Shown here piece by piece: positions 27,377 to 36,820 of a stretch of 64,000 bases of DNA (position 1 is its first letter; each line of letters starts with the position of its first letter). The notes below the pieces were generated by a model. That model made no database searches. It had not been told where the DNA came from and worked only from the letters and a program-made list of their open reading frames with translations. The stretch is from an uncultured Clostridia bacterium (GTDB taxonomy: Bacteria; Bacillota; Clostridia; TANB77; CAG-508). Location: positions 12,342 through 76,341 of the forward strand of contig CAKPCG010000005.1 in the NCBI GenBank assembly GCA_934141475.1, in the 5' to 3' direction. The position numbers were made by a program, and so were the translations under genes.

Positions 27377-29392
27377 TTACAACTCAAACTGACTATTATA
27401 TAAATCAGCATAAAATCCTTTTTTCTCCATTAATTCTTCATGATTTCCTTGTTCAATTATATTACCATTATTAATAACTAAAATTAAATCGGCATTTTTT
27501 ATAGTAGATAATCTATGCGCAATAATAAATGAAGTTTTTCCTTCTGTTAATTTATCCATTGCTTTTTGAACTAGTTCTTCTGTTCTAGTGTCTACATTAG
27601 ATGTTGCTTCATCTAAAATTAAAAATGGTGTTTTGTTTAGCATTCCTCTTGCTATTGTAAGTAATTGTTTTTGTCCTGCTGATACTTCGTCATTATCTGA
27701 AAGTTTTGTATCTAGTCCTTTTGGTAATGTTTTTATAAAATGGTCTAGTCCTACAACTTTGCATACTTCTTTTACTTGCTCATCTGTCACATTTTCAGTG
27801 TTATATACTATGTTTTCTCTAATTGTTCCGTCAAATAGCCAAGTGTCTTGTAAAACCATTGTAAACAAGTCATGAATATTTTCTCTTGTTAATTCTTTTG
27901 TAGATATTCCATCTATTTTTATTTCTCCTGAATTTATATCATAGAATTTCATAAGTAAGTTAACAAGTGTTGTTTTTCCAGCTCCTGTTGGTCCTACTAT
28001 TGCAATTTTTTGACCAGATTTTACTTTTGCACTAAAGTTTTGAATTGTAGGTTTTGGATTATTATCATATTGGAATACCACATTTTCAAATTCTATATTT
28101 CCTTTTGCTGTTTCTTTATTTAATTTTTTTGTAAATTTACTTTCATCTAACATTTCGGTTTCATCTAAAAATTTAAATACTCTTTCACTTGCAGCTCCTG
28201 TTGATTGAAGTGATGTCATTGCTTGTGCCATTTGAGAAAGTGGTGAAGTAAATAGTCTTACATATGTAATAAATGCAACTATTACACCAAATGAAATCAT
28301 GTTTTTCATTGTTAATATTGCTCCAACTATACATACAGCAACATAACCAAAGTTTCCTATAAAGTTCATTAAAGGTTGCATTAATCCTGATAAAAATTGA
28401 CTTTTTCTATTTGCTTCATATACATTTTTATTTAATACATCAAATTTTTCGTTTGCTAATTTTCCTCCATTATATGCTTTTACAACATTTAATCCAGAGT
28501 AAATTTCTTCAATGTGTCCATTTAATTTTCCTAGTTCTACCTGTCTTGCAACAAAGTATTTTTGTGATTTTCCAAGTATTCCAAACATAAATATAAATCC
28601 TATTAAGCTAGCTCCAATAGCTGTCAATGCCATTATCCAGTTTGTATAGAACATCATTACTATTGTTCCTAAAAATAGAACTACACTACTAACCAAAGTT
28701 GCTAATGATTGATTCATGCTTTGTGCAATTGTGTCTATATCGTTTGTTACTATTGATAAAATGTCTCCTATTAAGTGTTTGTCATAATATCTTAGTGGCA
28801 ATTTGTTTATTTTACACGAAATTCTTGAACGTAAACTTTTTGCAAATTTGTTTGCAACATCTGTCATTGCAATTGATTGTATAAATGTAAATAAGGCACT
28901 TAAAATATATAGAGTTGCTAAAGTAATTGCAATTTTTTTAACTCCTGCCATATCCATTTTAGGTTCTACAACTTTTTTTATACTATCTGGCATTTCATCT
29001 AATTTTGAATATAAATCTGCAGCTGTATCTTCTTCTTTCATTGTGCTCATTATTTCCATAAACCTTGTTTGATCTTCTATGCTTATTTTAGTTCCATCAA
29101 TTTCAATTTCTTTTAGGTCTTGGGTCTTAAAATTTGTTTGTATTTGTTCAGATAAACTTTGCATATTATCTTTATTTACAACTAATCCTTCAGATATTTT
29201 ATCTGTTAAATCTGATAGTTTATTAGGAGCAACTATAGACATTATAGAGCCTAGTATTGCTAGAACTATTGCTATAAATATTAATATTTTAAAAGGTTTT
29301 AATTCTAAAAAAAGCCTTTTCATTGCTCCTTTAAAGTCTTTTGCTTTATCGGTTGGGTCTCCACCTCTACCCATTGGTCCTCCTCTAGGCAT
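27377..29392 (-). CDS. ABC exporter, fused permease-ATPase (second half of a heterodimer)
   Basis: A 671-residue type IV ABC exporter: Gly/Arg-rich head, six membrane helices (~35-390, with an unusually long extracellular insertion at ~60-150), then the ATPase domain with Walker A GPTGAGKTTL (~460), a VSAGQ signature in place of LSGGQ, Walker B FLILDEATS with the catalytic Glu intact, and the H-loop AHRLST. Partner of the gene at 29385-31148, whose end overlaps its start by eight bases. Such pairs export drugs, lipids or peptides; substrate not predictable. Confidence 0.92.
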   Translation of the reverse strand: MPRGGPMGRGGDPTDKAKDFKGAMKRLFLELKPFKILIFIAIVLAILGSIMSIVAPNKLSDLTDKISEGLVVNKDNMQSLSEQIQTNFKTQDLKEIEIDGTKISIEDQTRFMEIMSTMKEEDTAADLYSKLDEMPDSIKKVVEPKMDMAGVKKIAITLATLYILSALFTFIQSIAMTDVANKFAKSLRSRISCKINKLPLRYYDKHLIGDILSIVTNDIDTIAQSMNQSLATLVSSVVLFLGTIVMMFYTNWIMALTAIGASLIGFIFMFGILGKSQKYFVARQVELGKLNGHIEEIYSGLNVVKAYNGGKLANEKFDVLNKNVYEANRKSQFLSGLMQPLMNFIGNFGYVAVCIVGAILTMKNMISFGVIVAFITYVRLFTSPLSQMAQAMTSLQSTGAASERVFKFLDETEMLDESKFTKKLNKETAKGNIEFENVVFQYDNNPKPTIQNFSAKVKSGQKIAIVGPTGAGKTTLVNLLMKFYDINSGEIKIDGISTKELTRENIHDLFTMVLQDTWLFDGTIRENIVYNTENVTDEQVKEVCKVVGLDHFIKTLPKGLDTKLSDNDEVSAGQKQLLTIARGMLNKTPFLILDEATSNVDTRTEELVQKAMDKLTEGKTSFIIAHRLSTIKNADLILVINNGNIIEQGNHEELMEKKGFYADLYNSQFEL

Positions 29393-31148
29393 TATCTAAT
29401 TCCTCCTTTGATAATTGTGATAGTGCTATTTGTTTATAGACTTCACAAGTTTTTAATAACTCTTTATGAGATCCTATTCCTACAACTTTTCCATCATCTA
29501 GTACTAATATTTTGTCTGCATTCATAATCGTTCCTATTCTTTGAGCAACAATTAAGGTTGTAGCTTCTTTAGTATATTTTTTTAATTCTTTTCTTAATAT
29601 ACTATCTGTTTTATAGTCTAAAGCTGAAAAGCTATCATCAAAAATATATATTTCTGGGTCTCTTGCAATAGCTCTTGCAATTGAAATTCTTTGTTTTTGT
29701 CCTCCAGATACATTGGTTCCGCTTTGAGCCATTTGTGTATTATAGCTGTTTTCCATTTTTTCAACAAATTCTTTTCCTTGAGCTACCTCTATTGCTTCTT
29801 TTACTTTTGTTTCTGAAATTTTACCTTTTCCATTATCTCCATAAGCTACATTTCCTGCAACTGTGTCATTAAATATTACCGCCTTTTGTGATACATATCC
29901 TATTTTATCATGTAAAAAATGTTGATTATATTCTTTTACATTTATTCCATCAACTAAAACTTCTCCTTCTGTTGCATCATAAAATCTTGGAATTAAATTT
30001 ATTAAAGTTGATTTACCAGCACCTGTAGAACCAATAAATGCTATTGTTTCACCTTTATTTGCTTTAAAGGATACATTTTTCAAAACATAGTCTTCTCCAT
30101 CAGGGTATTTAAATCCTACATTTTTAAATTCTACTGTTCCAACTTCATCATTTGTCTTTTTATCGATAGATCCATCTTTTATAGAAATCTCTGTTTCTAA
30201 AACTTCGTTTATACGGTTTGCTGAAACTTGTGCACGTGGTACCATCATAAATATCATAGCAAGCATTAAAAATGACATTATAACTTGCATAGCATATGAA
30301 CTAAATACAACCATATCACCAAATATTCCTATTTTGTCTGCCATTCCAGCATCTCTTATTAAATATGCTCCTATAAAGTAAATTCCTAAAGTTAAGAAAT
30401 ACATTACTAAATACATAGTTGGTGATAGAACAGAAAATGCTTTTTGGTTAAATAATTGTTGATTTGTAAGTTTGGTATTTACTTCTTCAAATTTCTCTTT
30501 TTGATATTTTTCGGCATTAAATGCTCTCACAACTCTTATTCCTGTAAGGTTTTCTCTTGTTACCTCATTTATTTTGTCTATTAATTTTTGAACTATTTTA
30601 AATTTAGGCATTACAATTGCCATTAAAATTGCTATTACAGATAATAAAACAACAACTCCCACTGCTGTTAGTGTACTCCACTGCCAACTCTTGTTTAATA
30701 TTTTTGTTATTGCCCAAACTGCTGTAATAGGTGCTTTTATACTTAATTGTAATCCCATTGCAACTAGCATTTGAATTTGTGTTATATCATTTGTTGTTCT
30801 AGTTATTAAACTACTTGTTGAAAATCCTTTTATCTCATTCATTGCTAAATTTCCAACTTTATTAAATAATTTTTTTCTTACTTTCATAGAAAATGTTGCA
30901 GATATTCCAGATGCTATATATCCTACGATTATTGCAGACACTAAACTTCCAAAAGCACATCCTATCATATATCCTCCATTTTTTACAATTTCAGACATTT
31001 CGCTTCCTTCTGTTTGTACAAGTACTGTTATTTCAGACATATAATCTGGCATTTTTAGTTCTAGCCATACCTGACCCACTACTAGTACTAGACATATTAT
31101 AGCCAACATCCATTCTTTTTTGCCTAAGTTTTTCAATAATTTTATCAT
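29385..31148 (-). CDS. ABC exporter, fused permease-ATPase (first half of a heterodimer)
   Basis: A 587-residue exporter with six membrane helices (~15-310) and a C-terminal ATPase domain: Walker A GSTGAGKSTL, signature VSGGQKQ, Walker B IYIFDDSFSALD. The catalytic Glu after Walker B is Asp here and the H-loop His is Gln (AQRIGT), so this half holds the degenerate ATP site, as in BmrC/BmrD- and TM287/288-like heterodimers. Its stop overlaps the start of the 27377 gene, which carries the intact site. Upstream intergenic DNA (31149-31297) shows nothing I can identify. Confidence 0.92.
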   Translation of the reverse strand: MIKLLKNLGKKEWMLAIICLVLVVGQVWLELKMPDYMSEITVLVQTEGSEMSEIVKNGGYMIGCAFGSLVSAIIVGYIASGISATFSMKVRKKLFNKVGNLAMNEIKGFSTSSLITRTTNDITQIQMLVAMGLQLSIKAPITAVWAITKILNKSWQWSTLTAVGVVVLLSVIAILMAIVMPKFKIVQKLIDKINEVTRENLTGIRVVRAFNAEKYQKEKFEEVNTKLTNQQLFNQKAFSVLSPTMYLVMYFLTLGIYFIGAYLIRDAGMADKIGIFGDMVVFSSYAMQVIMSFLMLAMIFMMVPRAQVSANRINEVLETEISIKDGSIDKKTNDEVGTVEFKNVGFKYPDGEDYVLKNVSFKANKGETIAFIGSTGAGKSTLINLIPRFYDATEGEVLVDGINVKEYNQHFLHDKIGYVSQKAVIFNDTVAGNVAYGDNGKGKISETKVKEAIEVAQGKEFVEKMENSYNTQMAQSGTNVSGGQKQRISIARAIARDPEIYIFDDSFSALDYKTDSILRKELKKYTKEATTLIVAQRIGTIMNADKILVLDDGKVVGIGSHKELLKTCEVYKQIALSQLSKEELDNA

Positions 31149-31297
31149 TTTTTCCTTCCTTTCTTTTAATTTATACCACTACACTATTCAAGCATTTTAG
31201 TTGTATCTTTAAATTAATTTTTTGTGCATCGTTTATTATATAGTATTTATTTTAGCAATGTCAATAACTGTGTGCTAATTCACAAAACTTTCACATT

Positions 31298-32050
31298 TTA
31301 GTAAACAATCTCTCTTACTATCTCACCTGCAATCATTAATCCTGCAACTGAAGGAACAAATGAAATACTTCCTGGAACTTGGTTTCTAATTGTACATTTT
31401 CTAGCCGTACCTGGAGGACAAATACAATTAGTTTTGCAACTACTAGAACTGTTATCATCTGGTTTTATTGGTTCTTCTTTAGAATAAATAACTTTTAAAC
31501 TATCTATATTTCTCTTTCTTAGTTCTTTTCTCATAACTTTCGCAAGAGGACATATACTAGTTTTGTAAATATCTGTAATTTCAAATCTTGAAGGATCTAA
31601 TTTATTTCCAGTCCCCATTGCTGAAATTATTGGTATTTCTAATTTTTTACAATTTACAACCAAATCTATTTTAGCAGTAACTGTATCTATGCAATCCACA
31701 ACATATGTTAAATCCTTAGTTAAAATGTTTGAATTAGAACCTGGCATATAAAATTCTTGATATGTTTCTACTTTAGCATTTGGATTTATTTCTAAAATTC
31801 TTTCTTTTGCAACATCTGCCTTATATTTTCCTATTGTTTTTCTTGTTGCAATTATTTGTCTATTTAAATTTGTTAAACAAATTTTATCGTCATCTATTAA
31901 TACAAAATTTTCTACACCTGCTCTTACTAATCCTTCAACCACAAAAGAGCCTACTCCACCTAGTCCAAAAATAGCAATTTTTGCATTATGTAATTTTTCC
32001 ACTCCTTCTTTTCCTATTAATAATTCTGTTCTTGAAAATTGATTTAACAT
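31298..32050 (-). CDS. tcdA: tRNA threonylcarbamoyladenosine dehydratase
   Basis: A 250-residue E1/ThiF-like enzyme that cyclises t6A37 of tRNA. The ATP-binding GLGGVGSFVVEGLVRAG (~28), the LVIDDDxxxxxNxNRQ-type segment (IDDDKICLTNLNRQI), and DCIDTVTAKIDLV are clear. TcdA-type features are the SAMGTGNKLDP and ISFVPSVAGLMIAGEIV motifs; a Cys cluster CKTNCICPPG lies at ~210. Length is typical. Transcribed with the transglutaminase-like gene just upstream (13-base gap). Confidence 0.9.
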   Translation of the reverse strand: MLNQFSRTELLIGKEGVEKLHNAKIAIFGLGGVGSFVVEGLVRAGVENFVLIDDDKICLTNLNRQIIATRKTIGKYKADVAKERILEINPNAKVETYQEFYMPGSNSNILTKDLTYVVDCIDTVTAKIDLVVNCKKLEIPIISAMGTGNKLDPSRFEITDIYKTSICPLAKVMRKELRKRNIDSLKVIYSKEEPIKPDDNSSSSCKTNCICPPGTARKCTIRNQVPGSISFVPSVAGLMIAGEIVREIVY

Positions 32051-32063
32051 TATTCTTCTCCTT

Positions 32064-33017
32064 CTACCTTAATTGATTTTCCTGTTTTCTTTTTCTTAAT
32101 ATTTGCTTTAGACCTTGAATTCCTCTCATATTAATCCATCCATCTTCTACCATATTAGCAAATTGTTCTAAATTCATTTTTACAAACTGATTTTTTTCTT
32201 CTGAAAATACATATATATCTTGACAGCCTTTTGATTCTACTTCAATTGCCATTTTGTAGTTTTTTCTTTTATTAGTTTCTTTGTAACAATCAACTATATG
32301 AATTTTGCTATTTTCATCTCCAGAAAAAAGTAATCCATCTTTACCATTCAAACCTATTATATCTTCCATTCTCCATCTTCTATCTGCATAACCTATATTC
32401 TTATCTGTATATGCTTCTACTTCTTCTAGGACAAATTCTACCTTTTTTCTAAAATCTGAAAAATAATTCATATTAATTTTTATCAGTTCTAAATACTCAT
32501 CTGTATACCACTTATTATGTGACACATAGCCAATTTTTTTATCTATTTTTTCTAAATCTAATCTGCTTACTATTTGCTTTAATTCATCATTTATTGAAAT
32601 TCCAAAATATTTTGTTCTTAAACATGATTTAATATTTCTCATATCTTCTTGTAAATCAAATATATAGATTGTTCCATCTTTTCCTTTTAAAATATTATAT
32701 ACATGTGGATATTTTCTATAATCACTCTCTTCTACTATTGTTTTTATCTTTATTTCTAAACCATTCATTATATATTCATAGATTTTAGCAATAGTTTTAC
32801 AAATAATAATATTGTTTTCTAAACTTTCTTCAATTGCTTCTTTACTTCCACTTTTATAATATATTTTTTGTTTTGCCTTAGAGTTTCCAAATGAAAAATC
32901 CAAATCAAAAACAAACCTTTTTCCAAGTTCAATATACACATATCTTAATTTTTCTATATCTGACATTGTTTCTGTTTCTATTTTTAGCTTTTCTATATAT
33001 GTTTTTAAATTGCTCAA
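32064..33017 (-). CDS. Transglutaminase-like protein of unknown role
   Basis: A 317-residue protein without signal peptide. The central part shows a likely papain-type/transglutaminase triad: Cys in NIIICKTIAKIY (~92), His in YPHVYNIL (~122) and Asp in IYIFDLQED (~138), with appropriate spacing. The rest is helical and charged, with no domain I can name. Proteins of this fold include peptidases and effectors, but the substrate here is unknown. Native codon usage. It sits between tcdA and the CmpB-like membrane protein, in the same direction as tcdA with a 13-base gap. Confidence 0.6.
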   Translation of the reverse strand: MSNLKTYIEKLKIETETMSDIEKLRYVYIELGKRFVFDLDFSFGNSKAKQKIYYKSGSKEAIEESLENNIIICKTIAKIYEYIMNGLEIKIKTIVEESDYRKYPHVYNILKGKDGTIYIFDLQEDMRNIKSCLRTKYFGISINDELKQIVSRLDLEKIDKKIGYVSHNKWYTDEYLELIKINMNYFSDFRKKVEFVLEEVEAYTDKNIGYADRRWRMEDIIGLNGKDGLLFSGDENSKIHIVDCYKETNKRKNYKMAIEVESKGCQDIYVFSEEKNQFVKMNLEQFANMVEDGWINMRGIQGLKQILRKRKQENQLR

Positions 33018-33046
33018 TTACGTCTCCCCTTTTTATTGTCTTTTCA

Positions 33047-33097
33047 CTATTAAGACCGATTCATTTTTGAACATATGCCAAAATGAACCGGCCTAAA
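33047..33097 (-). terminator. Terminator after the CmpB-like gene
   Basis: AGACCGATTCATTTT and AAAATGAACCGGCCT arms with loop; moderate T-run on the minus strand. Confidence 0.6.
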
Positions 33098-33110
33098 AAA
33101 TGTAATAATA

Positions 33111-34046
33111 TTATATTTTTTTATCTCCAGTAAATCTTTTTTGTATTTTCTTTTTTCCTAATTTTAATGAAATTTTCGCCCTTCTTTTTCTACTATTCCA
33201 ATCATCTACAACTGCTTTTTTGGTCTCAATTAGAGAGTTTTTCATTTCATCCGTCTTTTCTGAAATTGAATTTTTTACCTCTTCCTTTTTTTCACTTATA
33301 GTATTTTTTACATCTTGTGCTTTTTCATTTATACTGTTTTTTACTTCTATTGCATTTTCTTTTACTTCTTCTTTTATTTCTTTTATTTTTATTTTAATTG
33401 CAACTAATTTAGGGTATGCGTCAACAAGTCTCTTGTACATCCAAGATTTTGAACTTAAAATTTCTCTTACTTTCTTTGTAATTTGTTCTGTATTATCCTG
33501 TCTTCCTTCTCTACCGACTTGAACTGTTGTTTTTCTAAATCCTAATATTACAATTGTTGAAAGCACATTATCAACTAAATAAATTATTAATAAAATTATT
33601 GCTATAATATTTAAAGTTACAGGATTTACTTTATTTAATCCATTTACTATTAATGGATTTGTAACATAGGTAAGTATCATTCCAAAAATACCAAATGGAA
33701 TCATTGTTCCTAAACATACTCTACCATCTATATTAAATTTTCTTTTACTATAATCCCACCATCTTGCTTTAAATACCTTTTCCATAACCCAACTTGTTGC
33801 ATATTCTAAAACAGAACATGTAAGAAGTGTCATCATAAAAAGAATAAGTGGATCATATGAATACCTATATAATAAAAACGTTATTGAAACTGCTCCCCAT
33901 CCATATATTGGGCAATATGGACCTATTAGAAATCCTCTATTTATAAATCTTTTGTATTCTATAAGCTTACAAGTTACTTCTAGTAACCAACCTGCAATAG
34001 AATATATCATAAATAATAAGAAATATTCAGTTATTGTTAGCTCCAT
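33111..34046 (-). CDS. Putative ABC-transporter type IV membrane protein (CmpB family)
   Basis: A 311-residue protein with about five N-terminal membrane helices (~5-25, 45-62, 68-90, 115-135, 143-170) and the family pattern FMIYSIAGWLLEV, NRGFLIGPYCPIYGWGA, and WWDYSKRKFNIDGRVCLG. The C-terminal ~110 residues form a Lys/Glu heptad-like helix with repeated AxxVKNSISEK units, resembling a long coiled coil facing the cytoplasm. The PF06541 family is annotated as an ABC permease but has no proven transport role. Confidence 0.8.
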   Translation of the reverse strand: MELTITEYFLLFMIYSIAGWLLEVTCKLIEYKRFINRGFLIGPYCPIYGWGAVSITFLLYRYSYDPLILFMMTLLTCSVLEYATSWVMEKVFKARWWDYSKRKFNIDGRVCLGTMIPFGIFGMILTYVTNPLIVNGLNKVNPVTLNIIAIILLIIYLVDNVLSTIVILGFRKTTVQVGREGRQDNTEQITKKVREILSSKSWMYKRLVDAYPKLVAIKIKIKEIKEEVKENAIEVKNSINEKAQDVKNTISEKKEEVKNSISEKTDEMKNSLIETKKAVVDDWNSRKRRAKISLKLGKKKIQKRFTGDKKI

Positions 34047-34077
34047 TTATCTCTCCTTTTTACTCCCTTTAGTTTTT

Positions 34078-35682
34078 TTATATCATATTTTTTGCAGCTT
34101 TTATTAATTCTACAAATAAAGGTGCTGGTCTATTAGGTCTTGATTTTAATTCTGGATGGAATTGACCTGCAATAAAATATGGATGATCTGTTATTTCTAC
34201 TATTTCCACCAAACTTCCATCTGGTGAAGTTCCAGAACATATAAGACCTGCATTTTCTAATCTTTCTTTATATTCATTGTTATATTCAAATCTGTGTCTA
34301 TGTCTTTCATCTATTTTATTTGTTCCATAAGCTTTGCTTGCTAAACTTCCATCTTTTAATATACATGGATAGCTTCCTAGACGCATTGTTCCGCCTTTTT
34401 TCTTTATATCTTTTTGAGTTTCCATTATATGAATTACTGGATTTTTTGTATCTTGACTAAACTCTGCTGAATTTGCATCTTCTAATCCTAATACATTTCT
34501 TGCATATTCTATTACTGTCATTTGCATTCCAAGACATATTCCTAAAAATGGTACTTTTTTCTCTCTTGCATATTTTATAGTTTCAATCATTCCTTCAATT
34601 CCTCTATTTCCAAATCCTCCTGGAACTACAATTGCATTATATTTTGATAAAACTTCTTTTACATTTCTTTTATCAATATTTTCAGAATCTACCATTTCAA
34701 TTTCAACTTTTACCTTATTTGCAAATCCAGCATGTTGTAAGCTTTCAACTACAGATATATATGAATCTTCTAGCTGTACATATTTACCTACTATTGCAAC
34801 TTTTATTTTATCTTCTGGATTTATTGTTCTTATATTTTGTACCATTTCTTCCCATTTTGAGTTATCTGGAACAAAACTATCTAATCTTAAATGATTACAA
34901 ACTTCTCTTGCTAGTCCTTCTTTTTCAAGCATTAATGGAACTGCATATAAGCAATCTGCTGTTTTATTTTGAATAACACTTGTTTTTCTAACATTACAAA
35001 ATAGAGCTAATTTTTCCCTTATATTTTCTGGAATTTCTTGTTCTGCTCTACATACTAGTATGTCTGGTTGAATACCTAAACTTTGTAATTCTTTTACAGA
35101 ATGCTGAGTTGGTTTTGATTTTATTTCATTTGAACCTGATATATATGGTAGAAGTGTAACATGAACATATAATACATCTTCCTTATTTTTTTCTAATCCA
35201 ACTTGACGAATTGCCTCTATTATAGATAGACCTTCTATATCTCCTACAGTTCCTCCAACCTCAGTTATTACAATATCAACATCTGTATCTTCAAAGCTAT
35301 ATATTTTTTCTTTTATTTCATTTGTAACATGTGGTATAACTTGAACTGTTTTTCCAAGGTAATCTCCTCTTCTTTCTTTTTCTAGTACAGATAAATACAC
35401 TTTACCCATTGTTACACTTGAATTTTTTGTTAAATTTTCATCTATAAATCTTTCATAATGTCCTAAATCTAGGTCTGTTTCTGCTCCATCATCTGTTACA
35501 AATACCTCGCCATGTTCATATGGACTCATTGTTCCTGGATCTACATTTAAATATGGATCAAATTTTTGTATTGTTACTTTATATCCTCTGTTTTTTAATA
35601 ATCTTCCAAGTGATGCTGCAGTTATTCCCTTTCCTAATCCTGATACAACTCCTCCTGTTACAAATATGTATTTTGTGTTCAT
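34078..35682 (-). CDS. pyrG: CTP synthase
   Basis: A 534-residue CTP synthase that aminates UTP to CTP with Gln. N-terminal synthase domain: FVTGGVVSGLGKGI (~6-20), CTP-feedback region, and EVGGTVGDIEG. C-terminal glutaminase domain: the GxGxRG-type GGFGNRGIEG, nucleophile Cys in GICLGMQM (~380), His and Glu in QFHPELKSRP near 515. Length is normal. AAAAGGAGAAAAT precedes the start. The 5' region 35683-35917 contains A/T-rich inverted repeats but I found no convincing terminator, so attenuation is not shown. Confidence 0.97.
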   Translation of the reverse strand: MNTKYIFVTGGVVSGLGKGITAASLGRLLKNRGYKVTIQKFDPYLNVDPGTMSPYEHGEVFVTDDGAETDLDLGHYERFIDENLTKNSSVTMGKVYLSVLEKERRGDYLGKTVQVIPHVTNEIKEKIYSFEDTDVDIVITEVGGTVGDIEGLSIIEAIRQVGLEKNKEDVLYVHVTLLPYISGSNEIKSKPTQHSVKELQSLGIQPDILVCRAEQEIPENIREKLALFCNVRKTSVIQNKTADCLYAVPLMLEKEGLAREVCNHLRLDSFVPDNSKWEEMVQNIRTINPEDKIKVAIVGKYVQLEDSYISVVESLQHAGFANKVKVEIEMVDSENIDKRNVKEVLSKYNAIVVPGGFGNRGIEGMIETIKYAREKKVPFLGICLGMQMTVIEYARNVLGLEDANSAEFSQDTKNPVIHIMETQKDIKKKGGTMRLGSYPCILKDGSLASKAYGTNKIDERHRHRFEYNNEYKERLENAGLICSGTSPDGSLVEIVEITDHPYFIAGQFHPELKSRPNRPAPLFVELIKAAKNMI

Positions 35683-35917
35683 ATTTTCTCCTTTTCTAAA
35701 ACCAAATTTTTTAATTCTTTTAAATAAAAAAAGATTAAAATTTTAACTACCAATAAATTTGGTTTTTTTTTTCCTAAAATCGCTTTAGGAAACTTTGGTG
35801 TTAAATTTAATCTACTATGCTATTATAATATCTTTTTTGGTATTTTGCAATAGTTTATTTAAAATTAACAACTTGTAACGCTACATTATTTAAAATAAAT
35901 CAATTTTTCAATATTAT

Positions 35918-35945
35918 TTGACTTTTTTCTACTTTTGGGTATAAT
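35918..35945 (+). promoter_or_regulatory. Promoter for deoD
   Basis: TTGACT at 35918-35923, 16-base spacer, TATAAT at 35940-35945; AAGGAGG and ATG follow at about 35955-35969. Confidence 0.75.
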
Positions 35946-35966
35946 ACTTTCAAGGAGGTAATTATT

Positions 35967-36680
35967 ATGGGAACACCACACAATAATGCTAATGTTAATC
36001 AAATTGCAAAAAATGTAATTATGCCTGGAGATCCAAACAGAGCAAAATTAATTGCAGAAAAATTTTTAGAAAATTACGAATTAGTAAATGATGTAAGAGG
36101 AATATATGCTTATACAGGAACATATAAAGGAAAACCGGTAACTGTTATGGCATCTGGTATGGGAATGCCTAGTATGGGAATTTACTCATATGAACTTTTT
36201 AAGTTTTACGATGTACAAAATATAATAAGAATCGGTTCTTGCGGTGCACTAGTACCAGAACTTAATATGTTTGATATTATTCTTAGTAATCAAGTTTTCA
36301 CAGAAGGAAATTATGCTCTTACTTTTGCAAGTGAAAACTGTCATGTTGTAAATTCAAGTAAACTTTTAAATGATCAAATTATTGCAACTGCTAAAGAAAA
36401 AGATATAAACCTAATCTTTGGAAATACAGTTTGCTCTGAGGTTTTTGATGAATATATATTAAAATTAGATGAATATAAAAATAGAATTCCAAAAGATCTA
36501 AAACCCGTTTCTGTTGAAATGGAAGCTTTTGCTCTTTTGTATAATGCTTATAAACTTGGAAAAAATGCAAGTTGTCTTATGACTGTTGTTGATTCTATTT
36601 TTAAAGATTCTCATGCTACTACTGAAGAAAGAGAAAGTAATTTAAATAAGATGATTGAACTTGCTTTAGATAGTATTTAA
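35967..36680 (+). CDS. deoD: Purine-nucleoside phosphorylase
   Basis: A 237-residue DeoD-type hexameric purine nucleoside phosphorylase that splits purine (deoxy)nucleosides with phosphate. Family motifs: MGTPHNNAN with the His donated across subunits, VIMPGDPNRAK phosphate loop, ASGMGMPSMGIYSYEL, IIRIGSCGAL, and VSVEMEAFALL near 185. The usual Asp204 region appears as VVDSIFKDSHATTEER. Length is normal. Monocistronic, on the plus strand, ending in a bidirectional terminator. Confidence 0.95.
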   Translation: MGTPHNNANVNQIAKNVIMPGDPNRAKLIAEKFLENYELVNDVRGIYAYTGTYKGKPVTVMASGMGMPSMGIYSYELFKFYDVQNIIRIGSCGALVPELNMFDIILSNQVFTEGNYALTFASENCHVVNSSKLLNDQIIATAKEKDINLIFGNTVCSEVFDEYILKLDEYKNRIPKDLKPVSVEMEAFALLYNAYKLGKNASCLMTVVDSIFKDSHATTEERESNLNKMIELALDSI

Positions 36681-36761
36681 TTTAATTTTAAATATAATTA
36701 TTTTCAAAAAATATAAGTCTTTTTTTCATATCAATAAATTTGCTTGTATTATAAAAAACAA

Positions 36762-36796
36762 AATACCGAAGCCACAAAAATTATAGCTTCGGTATT
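36762..36796. terminator. Bidirectional terminator between deoD and the HD gene
   Basis: AATACCGAAGC / GCTTCGGTATT stem with A-run and T-run at the two ends. Confidence 0.9.
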
Positions 36797-36820
36797 TTTT
36801 ATTATGAGATTTAGATGGAC

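Noticed and set aside
35755..35800. Transcription attenuator upstream of pyrG
   Set aside because: The hairpin TTTCCTAAA/TTTAGGAAA is followed in the pyrG direction by an A-run, not a T-run, so it is not an intrinsic terminator for that strand.
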